Source: Pseudisothecium myosuroides
Lineage: Eukaryota > Streptophyta > Bryopsida > Hypnales > Lembophyllaceae
Length of the DNA: 64,000 nucleotides
Reading direction: 5' to 3'
Assembly: GCA_951799445.1 (NCBI GenBank)
Contig: OX637292.1
Span: forward strand, 6,947,296 to 7,011,295
Shown here: positions 24,779-42,544 of the stretch, in pieces
Position numbering within the stretch: the stretch's first letter is position 1
How the letters are laid out: each line of letters opens with the position of its first letter
The notes under the pieces: generated by a model
Seen by the model: the letters and a program-made list of their open reading frames with translations, nothing else
Database searches by the model: none
What the model was told of the DNA's origin: nothing
Translations under genes and position numbers: made by a program

Positions 24779-26003
24779 GGTTTTGGGTTCAACAGTAGAG
24801 CCTTTGTTTTGTTCTTGAGGAGAGAGAAACACCTTCAACCTTGTTTTGCTTCAAAGTTTGTTGGCTTTGGATTGACAAAAGCTTCATCTGAGAGAGTTTG
24901 AGTTCTACAAGGATAGAACCTCTTATTGCAAAAATGACAATTAAATGTTTGTTCATTCTATATCAAAGTGTAGAGGACAATGAGAGTGAAGCAAAGATAT
25001 ATGTGATGTTGATGTTGCTTAGAATTGGAGCCTTTAGTATATTCAAACCTCTTTAATCCTTTCAAGTTCAAGCAACTCTTCATGAATGGCATCTACTATG
25101 TGAATGTCATGTCATGGACTTCATCACTTGGATTTCCAACTGTTTTACCAATATGAGAAGAGGTTTGAGTGTAAGAAGGAGATGAATTTTCTTGACTTTT
25201 TGTGAGAGGTTAACTGGGTTTTTTTTTCTGAGAAGCCATCGTGCAATTGCGACTCTAGAATCTTGTCTTGAAAATGCTATATTTTGTGTAGGGGTTCCAA
25301 ATTGCATTTTAGAATCACCTTCTATTGTAGAACACAAGCTTGAACTTTATCATTTCTAAAATCTTGTTTGGTGTGTACATTGGAAGAGTGGCTACTTTTG
25401 TATAAAGTATTTTTTTGTGAAGAAAATTTTCATTTTTTCCAATCAAAATAGCTAGATTACTTCTTTTTTTTTTAAGACCAATAGCCAATTCTTACCTATA
25501 CAAATTCCTGCCAAGAAATGTCCCATTCAAAAGGCATGTAGATTATTTCCTGCAATCTCTTCATGATGCGTGAAATTTGTATAATCATTGATTATCAATT
25601 TTTCATTCACATATTTCACATATTTCATCCATAACATTGTTAACCAATGCTGGGGGGTCCCTTTTGCTCCCCCTGAAACAAGGAGCCCCCCAACGGTGGA
25701 GCAACCAATTTGCAGTTGCCAGGTAGCGTAGTCTTGCATCGATAATGTTGACTTCTACATGCAGCCAATGGCTTCTTCCCGTCATGTCAGTACTCTCACA
25801 TTTGTGCGCCAGTAGTTGTAGTCCTAATTAAACTAAACTTCCTCCCAAGTATCCAAGGAGGAATTATTCTTGAACCCAAGGGAAAGGAAGAGGGCCTGTT
25901 AACAATGTTATGTCCATTGCTAAATAGTAATTTTCGTTGGACAATCTCCTTGTCAGTCTGTTTTTTTCCTTCAAACTTCCCTTTTTTCACTATTTCTTCA
26001 ATA
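24779..26003. other. CYP94 3' flank and intergenic DNA
   Basis: Probable 3' UTR, then AT-rich DNA. 25640-25925 is a relative of the repeat at 4955-5345. No further gene recognised. Confidence 0.5.
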
Positions 26004-31864
<5,861 letters not shown>

Positions 31865-32791
31865 TTCTGCCATTGCTTCTTAATTCTTTGCATCTTGTAT
31901 CTTTAAGTTTTATAGCAGTTCCCTACTTTTTAGTTCACACCGTTTGGCTGAAGTTCAAAATGTTGTGATTCTGGAGTGGTTTTCTATCTTGTGCTGTCTA
32001 ATTTCTCTTGAATCAATGTTTTAGTTCTTGGAGTTGTGAATTGGTGCAGGAATCATCTTGGAAAGAGTTGAGTTGCAGCAAGAAGTAACTTCAGTATGCA
32101 TCTAATTTCACAACTGCTGAGTCCTCGTATAGTTGAGTCGCATAGTTCATCCAGAGGAAAGGCAACGCAGTGGATGCATGTCATTGTTCATTCAAAGCAA
32201 GCGACTACACACTAGAGAAATGCAAAAGGTTGAAGAGATCAAAGTCCATTTGGCAGAATTTCTAAAATCCGTGCCCCGTGCCCTATTTTCAATGTCATTA
32301 TAGTGAACATTGCGTATTGAATACAAGTATTATCTAACTTATTAGGGCACAGTTTTGGAAACATGCTTTGTTTTGAGTGATCTTACCTTATCTGAGTGGC
32401 CTCACATATCAATCCTAAAATCTTGAATTCCTGAACTCATTCGACTCTCACTTGGGAAACAATGGGTAACTTAATTGCTTGTGCTAATTTTTGACATCAT
32501 GGGAGGTTCTCATTATTGGATAGAACTTGTCATCTATCTGCAATGAATTGCTCAACTCTTTCCACATTGAAAGTGGTGGGCAACAATTTACGGTTGATGG
32601 CTAGCAATTCAGTTTTCAACATAAAAGCTCGTCATGCTTCGTAATTGGAAACTCATCTTCAGACTATCAACAAGGAAGACTGACCTTTGAAGCATCCTCC
32701 ACTTTCCCCTTCCCTTGGAGGTATTCTCGTTCTACCATCAGAAGCACCGAACGTCAAACATATTGACACATTGACATTCAAACCATCAGAG
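31865..32791. other. Intergenic: MetRS 3' end to IFT56 start
   Basis: Holds the 3' UTR of MetRS and the promoter/5' UTR of IFT56, both on the plus strand. No RNA gene or repeat seen. Confidence 0.5.
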
Positions 32792-35700
32792 ATGATTCTC
32801 TCCAAGGCGCGCTCCTCCGTCTCCGCTCATGGCGACCGAGGCCACCATAACAACAAGCTCCCACAATGCCAGCCTCCCAGCATCCCCGACTTCCTGCAAC
32901 TCCTGGACGCCCGCGACTACAAGGGCGCCATCACCGTGCTCCAATTCCAACGCAGGGTAAGCAACCACAAACCCGATTCTTTTCATTTTAGGGTTAGGCA
33001 TGCATGGGCATTGACAGAGAATGTGGTTGAACTCGCTACTGATCAATCACAACATCCAAGAACGTAGGACCTTAAGTGGTAATTTGTATTTTGAATGGTG
33101 ATCGAGACTCGGGAAGAGAAATAGTTTCTGTTGGTCACCTAAGAGATGGTGAACAACGTGAAAGATGATGCACAATGTGACGTTGAATTCAGTAGTTTTT
33201 TTTCAGACTTTTTGAATGCTTTGTCTCCAATGGTGAAGCACCTCAGTTATGAACTTATGGTAGTCGATCTTGGTGCAATAGATGCTGTGTGGGTAATGAA
33301 CCGTTTTCTTGAGGTATGTAATGGCATTGCATTGATCTGAATTGCACCCTTTTGAGGTCTCCATCAATCATTGTAACGACAACTATTGTTCGACACAAAA
33401 GGCACGGGTTGGGGTCATGGAGAAAAGTGATAGTGTGGTATGTTTGGACTGGCTTCTCCATAGTTCGTCAACAATTTACTTCAACGAGGTTTGTATACCA
33501 GTGTTGAGTTCTTTTGTCTGCTCCCAAATTGTCACTTGAACATGTGCATTCACTGTGGTATGCGTCGGATTCAACGAAGTCGCGCAGCCACCATTGTGTT
33601 TGATTTGGTGCTTAGGGTTTTCTGTCCATGGATTAGGGTTTGTGCTTTTATCCTGGCTGCAGACAGATCCATGTGAGAAGAAAACCCTGGAGTGGTTGGC
33701 GTACGCGCATTTCCATCATGGCGAACATGACAAGGCGTTGTTGCTGTACAAGGAGCTCTTGGAGACTCCAGACGCCGACCCTACTTTCCACACATTTTCG
33801 GCTGCATGCCTCTTCTACTTGGCCGCTTACGATGACGCCAAACAGGCTGCACTCAAAGGTAAGCCCCAAAACCAACCCTAGGAAGGGTTATCATGTTAGG
33901 CAGGTTGTCTTATTTGCCAGAGCTAGGTCTACTTCACGTCTGAAATTTCATCGATGCTTTATTTCAAGTATGTTGTCAGAGTATGCTCATGTGACATTTT
34001 GTGTCGATTGTAATAGATGTTGTATCTGTCTGTGTGGGAAGACAACCGTTGTATTAAGCAGGAAGTGTCCATGCAAACCTTGTTGGCTGATTCTGTGTTA
34101 TGGATTATGAACTCAAGGTCCGGAATGCCCATTGCAAAGGCGGATCCTCATGCACATAGCCCACCGCCAAAACGACGATGAGAAACTGCTGGAGTATCAT
34201 AACGGCTTAGGGGAGAGTCACGAAGACCAACTCAGCCTGGCTTCCATTCACTTTCTGCGTACTCAGTATCAAGAAGCAATTGACATCTACAAAAAGCTTC
34301 TGCTCAACAACAGGCAACTCTCTTTCCAAGCTCACAAACTCTCTCTCCTAATGCTGATCTCAAATGTTCAGAATTCTTACATTCTAGAGGTCGCACCCTC
34401 CCCTGCTCACAATAGCATTTTTTAAAATTGAAAGCCATGTGTGAGAGTGCATGGTGAGTTGAGTAAAAAATGGCAGATATTGACAAAGCTTTCAATCAGT
34501 AGCTCAAGATGTTGTGCAACAAGAATGTAGATCTTTTTGCAAGGGTGTTGAGGCGGATTCTCAAGAGTGTTACGTACTATGATGGATATGCAAAGTCCTG
34601 TGGATAACGATAGAGTGTCTTTTGGCCATGCACCAGGGATTGGCTGGCACTGAATGTGTTTCTTGCGCTGTGCTACTGCAATACGGATTACTACGACGTG
34701 AGCCTTGAGATTTTGGACGCTTACCTTCAGGTTTGCCACGGCCACATGACTTCACTTGCAACAGAGCTCATCGAAGTAGGAACCCATTCTTGTGACTGTT
34801 TTGAATTGTTTCCATTATTAGAATGGGGATTTTAGAGGGTTTTATCCCCATTTTTTGAGAGGATTACAATGCACGCGTGTTATTTGGATGAGTTATGATT
34901 TGTTGAAGTTTGAAGTAGTAGGGTTCCAATCATGAGCTTAGACTACTTTGGAACCATGAAGTGTTGCATTTACAATGTATCTCGTGGAAGCATCATCAAC
35001 GGTGATTGGATCTTTTGGATCTCTAACCTAGAAGTATCTTCTTTTTACAATTGCATTGTAACTGGGGACTTTTCAATCCACGGGGAAAGGGACCCATGAT
35101 CCCTATCGTATGTAAAGTTTGCAATCTTCAAAGGCATATACAGTATGATCTGTGTTTAATTGTGATAATGTTTGTTGATGTTTTACTTTGATTTCCAGGT
35201 GCATCCAGACAGTCCATTAGCAGTCAACGTCAAGGTCCGAGCCAGTAAACTTCTCTTGACTTTACATACGGTTCATATATTCAGTTGGGTGTGTCGTCTT
35301 CAAATCACTTGAGCCTCATGGGCAGTATTTTGTCATGAACCAAGAGCATGAATCTGAGGTTTTATTATGAAATTGTCGAGGCATTATTATGAAACAGATT
35401 TTCATGTTTATGAAATAGGTATTATTAGAGCATCTCCTCCTGGGGTGAGACTGACTATTGTTTACTTGACTCATTCCAGGCATGCAACAATTACAAGCTG
35501 TTCGATGGAAAAACGGCAGAGGCTGACTTCAAATCGTTGCCAACCCCTATTGAGAACGATCTTGTGAATCACAACATCGTTGTCTTCCACAACGGTGAAG
35601 GAGCTTTGCAGGTAACTATGGCAACCAGTCTGATCATGTTGACGTCTTCTGCAATCCATTCCCTGTTTAAACGTGTTGTTTAGTGAAATTAAACCGTTTC

Positions 35701-38191
35701 AGGAAATTTAATTTGACAACATATTTATCTTCTCCATGATTCATGAAGAGGTTTTCCTATGGCTACAATGATCTTACAAATGCCTCTCCATGATACAAAA
35801 GGAGGCATATATATGATTCTGATCATGGGGAGACCACCGCATGAATCATGGAGAAGATTCTCTTGATACTGTTATGTAAAAGTTCTTGTAATATTCCAAA
35901 ATAATTGTAAACCTTATCGTTGATAACTAACTTCAGTTCCAAAACATCAAACGAATTGGTTTGAGTATAATTATGTGTCAGGAATGTGCGTATGGGTTTG
36001 TAGGCATTGCCACCGATGATTGACATTCTGCCCGAAGCTCGCATGAATCTGGTCCTTTACCACCTGAAACACGGCGGTGAGTGCGTATGTAATACGGCAA
36101 AGCCATATTATTTAATCCACGTTTGATGGAGTATTGGCATGAATCATTTTTCTAGTGCTGTCAGACCATGAGGCTCACATTGACATGCACACTGTTTGGA
36201 ACAGAGCAGAGACCAAAGAAGGGTACAATCTGGTGAAGACGTTCGAGCCAAGTACTCCTCAAGAGTACATTGTGAAGGCTGTGGGTTGCGCTAGTCTGGG
36301 ACAAGAGATTGAAAATGCAGAGCTGCTAAGGCAAGCCCAGCAGTACTTCCAGTTAGTGGGAGCTTCGGCTAGTGAGTGCGACACTATTCCCGGTCGTCAA
36401 TGTATGGCATCCTGCCACTTTCTCCTCAAGCAGTTTGACGATGCTCTCATCTATCTTAAGGTAAGGTTCGGGGTGTTCTTTCTGTCACTTCTAAGCATTT
36501 CACAATAGACAAACTGTAGGAGTAAGCTTTCATTGTGAGATCTTTTAATGGAGATCGATCAGTGGAGAGATCACTTAAGGGATCACAAGTGCCAATCTCT
36601 CTTCAGATCGAAGTGTTTCATCAGTAAGGTATGTGCACCGGGAGTCGACACTTGAAATGGATTTTCTGTGTACATTTCAGGTGTGATGATCCTGGGTGCT
36701 GATACCTTGAGTATGATGATTTCGTATGCAATCATTCAAAGTGGGAAGTTGTGGACCACTATTGAAGGGATAGTACAGAACTTTATTTCCATTTGAAGAT
36801 TTCCACTTGGCAACAGGCATTAGTAACCAAGTCATGCTTACACCCAACTTCGCTAAATCAAGGCCTACCAAGTGTTGGTTGGAAGAGGTGAGCTGTGGCT
36901 GGAAATAGGGGTCAGTCAAAAGGATTCGAAATCAGGTCTCTGATGGTCTTAGTATAATCACTATTTCTGCAGATGAGAAGATTGGGAAGTGATCTGTTGC
37001 TTTGGTTGTATATATGACATGGTCCACTTGTCGTGTGTGTGGCAGTCCATAAAAGATTATTCTGAAGAGCAGGATGAATTTAACTGGAACTATGGAATGG
37101 CACTAGCTGCGTCAGGGAATTATCAGGAGGCGGAGGAGGCATTGCTGCAGATCAGCAATGACAATTTTCGTAGCGACTACTATTACCAAGCATGGCTTTG
37201 CTATTGTTACATTGCAGCAGGCAAAGCCGGCCTTGCTTGGGAGCTGTATTTGAGCACAGAGGCTTCCGATGCAGCCTTCAGGTTGCAGGCAATGCGTCTT
37301 CTGCCAAGTGTAATTTCATCCGAGTCTCTTGGCAAAAGGTCAACTCCTCAGGAACACCCATTTCCATCACTCTAATTATGTCAGCATGTGGAGGTATAGA
37401 ATGTTGGGAATATAATTTTTCTCATTAAGCGAATTGAAACTCAGAAAGTTGGAGAAAATGAAACATATGTTTTCTGCAAGTTTTCAAAGGTAGAATTGTA
37501 GGGATCTCCATCTTTGTGACCCAGAGGAGCCAATTTCCATATTCTATTGTGCCTTGAACCGTCACTGAATATTAGGTTTTGCTTTCGTGGAGAACCTTTG
37601 CAATGGACAGTTGACGTCACTTTTCTAATAGTCTCATTATTCTTTAGGAGAAAATTCAAGTAAAGTGATGGATATGGGTGTAAGTTCCCACCTTAATGCA
37701 AAGATCTGAAACGGAGCCTGACAAATATTTGAGGAACATTCAACTAATTAATTGTTGTATATGTTTTCTTGTGACTACAGTTTGTTGCTGCTAATTGCCA
37801 ACGAGTGCTACAAAACGGAACAGTATTTATATGCTGCAAAGGCGTTTGATCTACTCGGACGAATGGACGACTCCTCTGAATTTTGGGAAGGCAAAAGGGG
37901 AGCCTTAGTTGGAGTTTTTCAGAATGTTGTCTCAGGCGAAGAGCCCAAAGAGACTCTCTTGGATATTCTCGCACTTCTTCAAAACTCAAACAAGTCCGAG
38001 GTGCGCATGCATTCATCTTCAAAATATTTCACTTCTGCAGATAGGAATAGTTAATAGTTTAGGGTTAGGGTTGAGGGTTTTAGGGTTCATGGACCCTTAC
38101 CTTAGTATTTGTGTGTGTACATTGTGCATTGAAGGCTGAGTACATTGTGCGGACTATCAAGAAATGGGCCAAGGAGTGCATTACCTTGTGA
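32792..38191 (+). CDS. IFT56: Intraflagellar transport protein 56 (TTC26 / DYF13), TPR protein
   Basis: A subunit of the IFT-B complex that carries building material along cilia and flagella; in a land plant this means sperm flagella. Eleven exons: 32792-32956, 33663-33858, 34118-34313, 34637-34730, 35199-35234, 35480-35611, 36004-36076, 36156-36460, 37046-37281, 37781-38000, 38135-38191; 569 aa (human about 554). Family blocks: [120 protein letters not shown] and [20 protein letters not shown], and the end [17 protein letters not shown]. Repeated 34-residue helical pairs are TPRs. Intron 3 (34314-34636) starts GC rather than GT; intron 9 has a weak donor (GTTGCA). About 19 residues are inserted after HLKHGG relative to the animal protein. 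Confidence 0.96.
35729..35856. mobile_element. Foldback element in IFT56 intron 6
   Basis: Left CTTCTCCATGATTCATGAAG pairs with right CATGAATCATGGAGAAG, about 128 bp end to end, with further pairing of the flanking GGTTTTCC/GGGGAGACC text. Wholly intronic (intron 35612-36003). Confidence 0.75.
38058..38087 (+). repeat. Short telomere-like run in IFT56 intron 10
   Basis: TTTAGGGTTAGGGTTGAGGG followed by TTTTAGGGTT, a degenerate run of the plant telomere unit TTTAGGG. Too short and impure to call an interstitial telomere. Confidence 0.5.
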
Positions 38192-38454
38192 CTGATCTGA
38201 CTGATCTGCCAAGTGATGGGAGTGATGGGACTTCGCACAACTTTGTGAAGGGACAAGTTTGGAAAAGTTTCCTTCATTTTTATCCTCTTGCTTGGGCTCT
38301 GGTTTGATACTCTTAACATCTTTGTAGCACGCTTCAATGGATTTTGGATTCACGTAGGATACACTATATAATAGCCTCCTAAAATCTTGAACCTTCACCT
38401 TTCAATTGAAAATTTAGAAGTAATTCTTTATGCCATAGAAAATTATGTCAATAC
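38192..38454. other. IFT56 3' flank, nothing recognised
   Basis: Presumed 3' UTR; no repeat or gene that I can support. Confidence 0.5.
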
Positions 38455-39680
38455 TTATCTTTTGTTTTGTAGTATTAATTTAACATTTTGCATCTTTCAT
38501 TTGGATGTGTTTTAACATTTAAACCTTATCATGCACCAGTATTGCACATACAAGCGAAATTTAGGAAAAATTTGAAGTATCCTAGACATATGGAAAGTAC
38601 AAAAATAATCCAAATTGAGAGTGTCATGTGTCATTGGATTAGACTTACGTATAAGCTTTTGTCACTTGTCTACTATACACTTCAATGCATGCGCCTTTCA
38701 TGTCAAATACACCAAAAAAAACATATTGTCACCACAATTGGGCTTCCCAAATCTTTCAAGGTCAATAATGATACAATTAGATAATGCAAGAACAAAAGGT
38801 CAATTTGTTACAATCATTGGCAAATTAAATTCCATAATATTAGGTGTGGTGTATCAAAGACAACAAAGTCTATGACAAAAATAAAAAGAGTAGGCAAAAC
38901 AAGTTAATGGCAAAGTTTTCAAGAAGAATGGTAAATGAGAATTACTTAAAAGAATGCAAGATATGGTAGTGACAAAGTTTGTTCAAGAAGGTGAAGCTAT
39001 ACAAGGAGGTGGTACAAAGAGATTGCTTGAGATTGCAAGAGTGAACAAAAAAGTTGTAAGAGTTGCACAAGATAGTGTATTGTGCATTAAAGAAGTCCAA
39101 GAAACAAACCTAGCTAAAAGACTCTAATACTTGTGTTGACAAGATTGAGTTTTCCTTCATCTTAAGTATATATTGTAATTATCATATTGAAACAAATGCT
39201 TTGATACCTAAAGCCTTCAACTTGTCATTGTTGGTGTTTTGGTGGATTGTCTTGTCTTACATTATTTTTGTACTTGGCATTGTGTTGTCATGACATGTCG
39301 CGTTTTGAATGAGATATATGTTTGATGTATTGGACAACTATTTCCATATGTCCTTGACCTTTTTAAAAATATTTGGAATCATTTGGATATATTATAGGTA
39401 TACTCTCTATATATATTTTTATGTACTAGATAAGAGGCCTATTTTTTGGTTAGACATGTCATGTTTGACGTCATATTGTTATATTTGACAAAACAACCAT
39501 TGTTATTCCTAGTTGTACATTCTAGACAATTATTATAGACATAGTGGAAATCAATGTTGTCTAGTTCTTGAATATAAAGTGAGTTGAAATGGTACTAGAC
39601 ATTGCCAATCCCATTCAAGATGTCGCAATGCTGGATTGTGTACCAACCCAAAAACCATGAGTAATACTATACTTTATCGC
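38455..39680 (+). repeat. Dispersed repeat, long copy (~1.2 kb)
   Basis: Matches 44860-45600 in the same orientation. Shared blocks in order: 'ATTTTGCATCTT', 'CTTATCATGC', 'CCAAATTGAGAG', 'CATGTGTCATTGGAT', 'GGACAACTATTTCCA', 'AAGAGGCCTATT', 'GAAATCAATGTTG', 'GTGAGTTGAAATGGTA' and 'TTGCCAATCCCATT'. An inner part of roughly 400 bp (about 38800-39180) is missing from the short copy. No reading frame survives; a weak third relative is at 60820-60960. Confidence 0.8.
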
Positions 39681-41473
39681 TTTTTTGACGTGGTATTGGC
39701 AGGCTACTCCATACTACCCGATAGAAAAGTTGCACTAGCTCTTGGGTGGAACAACAAAAACACTTAGTTACTTTGGTAGTTGCTCTGCAATTTCTCGTGA
39801 CTTTCAACATTTTGATATATTCTTAGTCTAAATAATTGTATTTTTAGTTTAAATTTTTCAAATGCTTAAAGTTAAATCCCAAACTTGTTGAAATTTGACA
39901 TTATTTAGACCCCACAAAATAGCTTTTTGCATAAAGCTATTAGAATGTTGGAGAAAAAAATAGTAGAGAAGATCATATACAATATTCTACAAGTTAGGTA
40001 TAAAATTGAGGGCTGAGATGGATATTGTATTTGGTTCCAAGAACTCAACAATTGCACTTAAATTGCAAGGAGGGAATTTTTGTCTAGAATTTAATTTGCT
40101 TGTAGGAGTAAAATCATATAAATAATATTGAAGATCATCGTTGAATGCAAATATAGAAAAGTGAGTCATTGCAAAAAAGAGTTATTACCATTTCCTATTA
40201 TTCTCTATATAAAGGCCAATTGTCCATTCAATGAACAATTGAAAATCTGGGTAAGTTCCTACAACGTCAATTTGGATTGAATGTTTGTAAAATGTTGATA
40301 CAAGGTGTCAACATGAATCCCCTTAGTAAGAATATAATTATTTTCTGATCGGATGTCTAGATCAAAAGTTACAATAGCCTCAACTTTTTTGGCAGCTCAA
40401 ACAATTTGAGGATTTTTGGAGCATCTTTTGCTAAATAGTTTCTCAACTTTTGAAATTTGGTATGGATGTAACTAATAAAATATAACATAATTTTTTTTTT
40501 AAATAAAATAAAAATTTAGCCCTTAAATCACAATTTGAAAGTTGTCAAATTTTGTTAGCTATGTCAAAGTGGTTTCAAGAAAAAACAATTTTTTCTAACT
40601 ACAAGTCCTATAATCTTGTGAAGTCAAAGTTTTTGAAATTTTTCCACATAATCCAAATGTTATTCTCTACCTTTTCATCATTTGAATTTCAAATAAAAAA
40701 TTTCCTCATTGCATAAGAAATCATTAAAAGTGGAAAGGCATATGAGCACATGATTTTGACTTATAGCCCTTTCAAATTGGATTTTATGAGTTTCAAACAT
40801 TGTTTGAAAGAGTTTAGTCCAAACCAAGAAGATGTCCACAAGTACGGGGGGTTTCAAAGCAAATTTTTGCTAAAAAGTGATGAATTTTTTTTGTAGGAAA
40901 TACTAAATGCCTAAGCACCATTTTTTTGGCAAAATAGCAATTTGGGGTAGCTCACTACAAATGGAATATTTTATTTTTTTCTTTGAAATTTTCACACAAC
41001 ATGTGTTTGAGGAATAGCTCTAAGGTCCAACAGTTTTTGTAACTTTTGACTACATTATTAAATATTTCTATACAATATGTAATTTTCATTGCTCATCGAG
41101 CACCTCAAGCAGCTCAAAAAATTGCTTTAAAAATCACTTATTTAAAAAATAAAAATTTGAAATTAATTTTCTAGATTTATAGGTACATGAAAAGCTTTGA
41201 ATCATTCCATTTTGATTAATGAGATGAAAGTTAGGAGGAGTTTTAGTTTGTAGGTAGTTATGGAGTCTCTACTCTAAAATAAATTTTGATGTCCTTTATT
41301 TAACTCAATTTTCAATATTTTTTGAAAAAAATAAAATCATAGAATGTAGATTGTTTATTGCAACATTGCACCATTGGGATTGGCATTTTTCAATTCCACA
41401 AATAAAGTCTTAACAATTTTGTATTTTGAATCATTCTCTACTTCTTTCTACTTCCTATTTTTTTCCTATATGT
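39681..41473. other. AT-rich intergenic DNA, no gene seen
   Basis: No coding potential. Scattered phrases shared with the repeats at 47.1 and 54.8 kb ('GAAAAGCTTTGAATCATTCC') show it is old repeat-derived DNA. Confidence 0.5.
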
Positions 41474-41625
41474 CATTAGAGAAAAAATGAGCCCTCTGGA
41501 GGGCTGCTCCGGAGTGACATGCCAAGCTATTAAAAAGCTTGGCCTGTCACTCCAGTATTGTCCTGCGGTGAGCAGTCAGCTTAGCTGACTGCTCGCCGAA
41601 TTCACGATTTTTTTTTATTTTTTAT

Positions 41626-41666
<41 letters not shown>

Positions 41667-41849
41667 TTAATAATTTTTTTAAGATTAAAAAATAAAATAA
41701 AATAAAATAAAATTTTACTAGTAATTTTCGGTTCCTGCGCCAGTTCTGTTGCAGTTTCTGCCGGGCGGAAATAGGGGAAAAACTATTTTTTTGGCAAAAA
41801 AAAAAAGTAAATTTCAAGGTCCTCCGGAGGGCTGATTTTTTCTCTAATG
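41474..41849. mobile_element. MITE-like element with terminal and internal palindromes, ~376 bp
   Basis: Ends CATTAGAGAAAAAATGAGCC and GGCTGATTTTTTCTCTAATG are inverted repeats, followed inward by CTCTGGAGGGC / CTCCGGAGGGC. Near the left are two further hairpins: GGAGTGACATGCCAAGCT with AGCTTGGCCTGTCACTCC, and GAGCAGTCAGCT with AGCTGACTGCTC. The middle holds an (AT)n run at about 41632-41661 and AAAAT repeats. No coding potential. Confidence 0.85.
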
Positions 41850-42360
41850 TTATACAACTGATTCCAAATTATCTGAAATTTTTTAAGCATGTATTTACTT
41901 TGCCTTGAAGAATGAATCCAAAGAAGCACCACCATTTTGAATTTTTTTTTAATACAAATAAGACCTTGTGAAGTGCAGCTGCTCAGTTTTTTGCAAGGTT
42001 CAAAAAAGGATTTATGTCAATTCAAACACTAATATCTTGCAATCCACATTGTGGAAATTTTTGAAATTTTTTCCACATTGTCTCAAACTAGCATACTACA
42101 AGAGTATAAGATCCTATGGTTTAATGGTTACATGTGCCCAATAATGTTTTTTTTCTAAAATTTAAAACTTGTAATAGAAATGGTAGCTTTAGGAGTTTTT
42201 TTGGTGAAAAACATAGTCAAAACCATTTAGGGATTAAGCGAGATATTCTTCCCTTTCTAGTGGATGAAATTGCAAAAAGCTACCAAACCTTTCGGCAATA
42301 TTGCTCTACTTTGGATGAATGTAGACTCTTTTATATGAATAAATAAACTTTTGACCATAA
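41850..42360. other. AT-rich DNA, no gene seen
   Basis: 42165-42240 (AAATGGTAGCTTTAGGAG ... 'CATTTAGGGATTAAG') looks like a reverse-complement end of the TAACCCCTAAAGG family. Otherwise nothing recognised. Confidence 0.45.
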
Positions 42361-42498
42361 GTAGTACATTGAGTGTTGGTTTCATCCATTTCCGTGGATG
42401 TAAATAGCTTCATCATCTCCAGTGAGAGTAGTAGTACACTGAGTGTTGGTTTCATCCATTTCCATGGATGTAAATAGCTTCATCATCTCCTGTGAAGA
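42361..42498 (+). repeat. Two tandem 70-bp units with the CATCCAT...ATGGATG palindrome
   Basis: Units at 42361-42430 and 42431-42498 differ at only a few bases and contain GAGTGTTGGTTTCATCCATT and 'GTGGATGTAAATAGCTTCA'. The core is shared with the array at 4136-4935. Confidence 0.85.
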
Positions 42499-42544
42499 TC
42501 GCTTTTCTGCACTGTCTAAAAAAATGAAAAACAACAACAACTGA

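Noticed and set aside
38058..38087. Interstitial telomere
   Set aside because: Only about four imperfect TTTAGGG-like units inside an intron; plants have many such runs by chance or as telo-boxes.
39681..41473. Decayed coding transposon
   Set aside because: Composition and scattered similarity suggest repeat-derived DNA, but no reverse transcriptase, integrase or transposase motif can be read in any frame.
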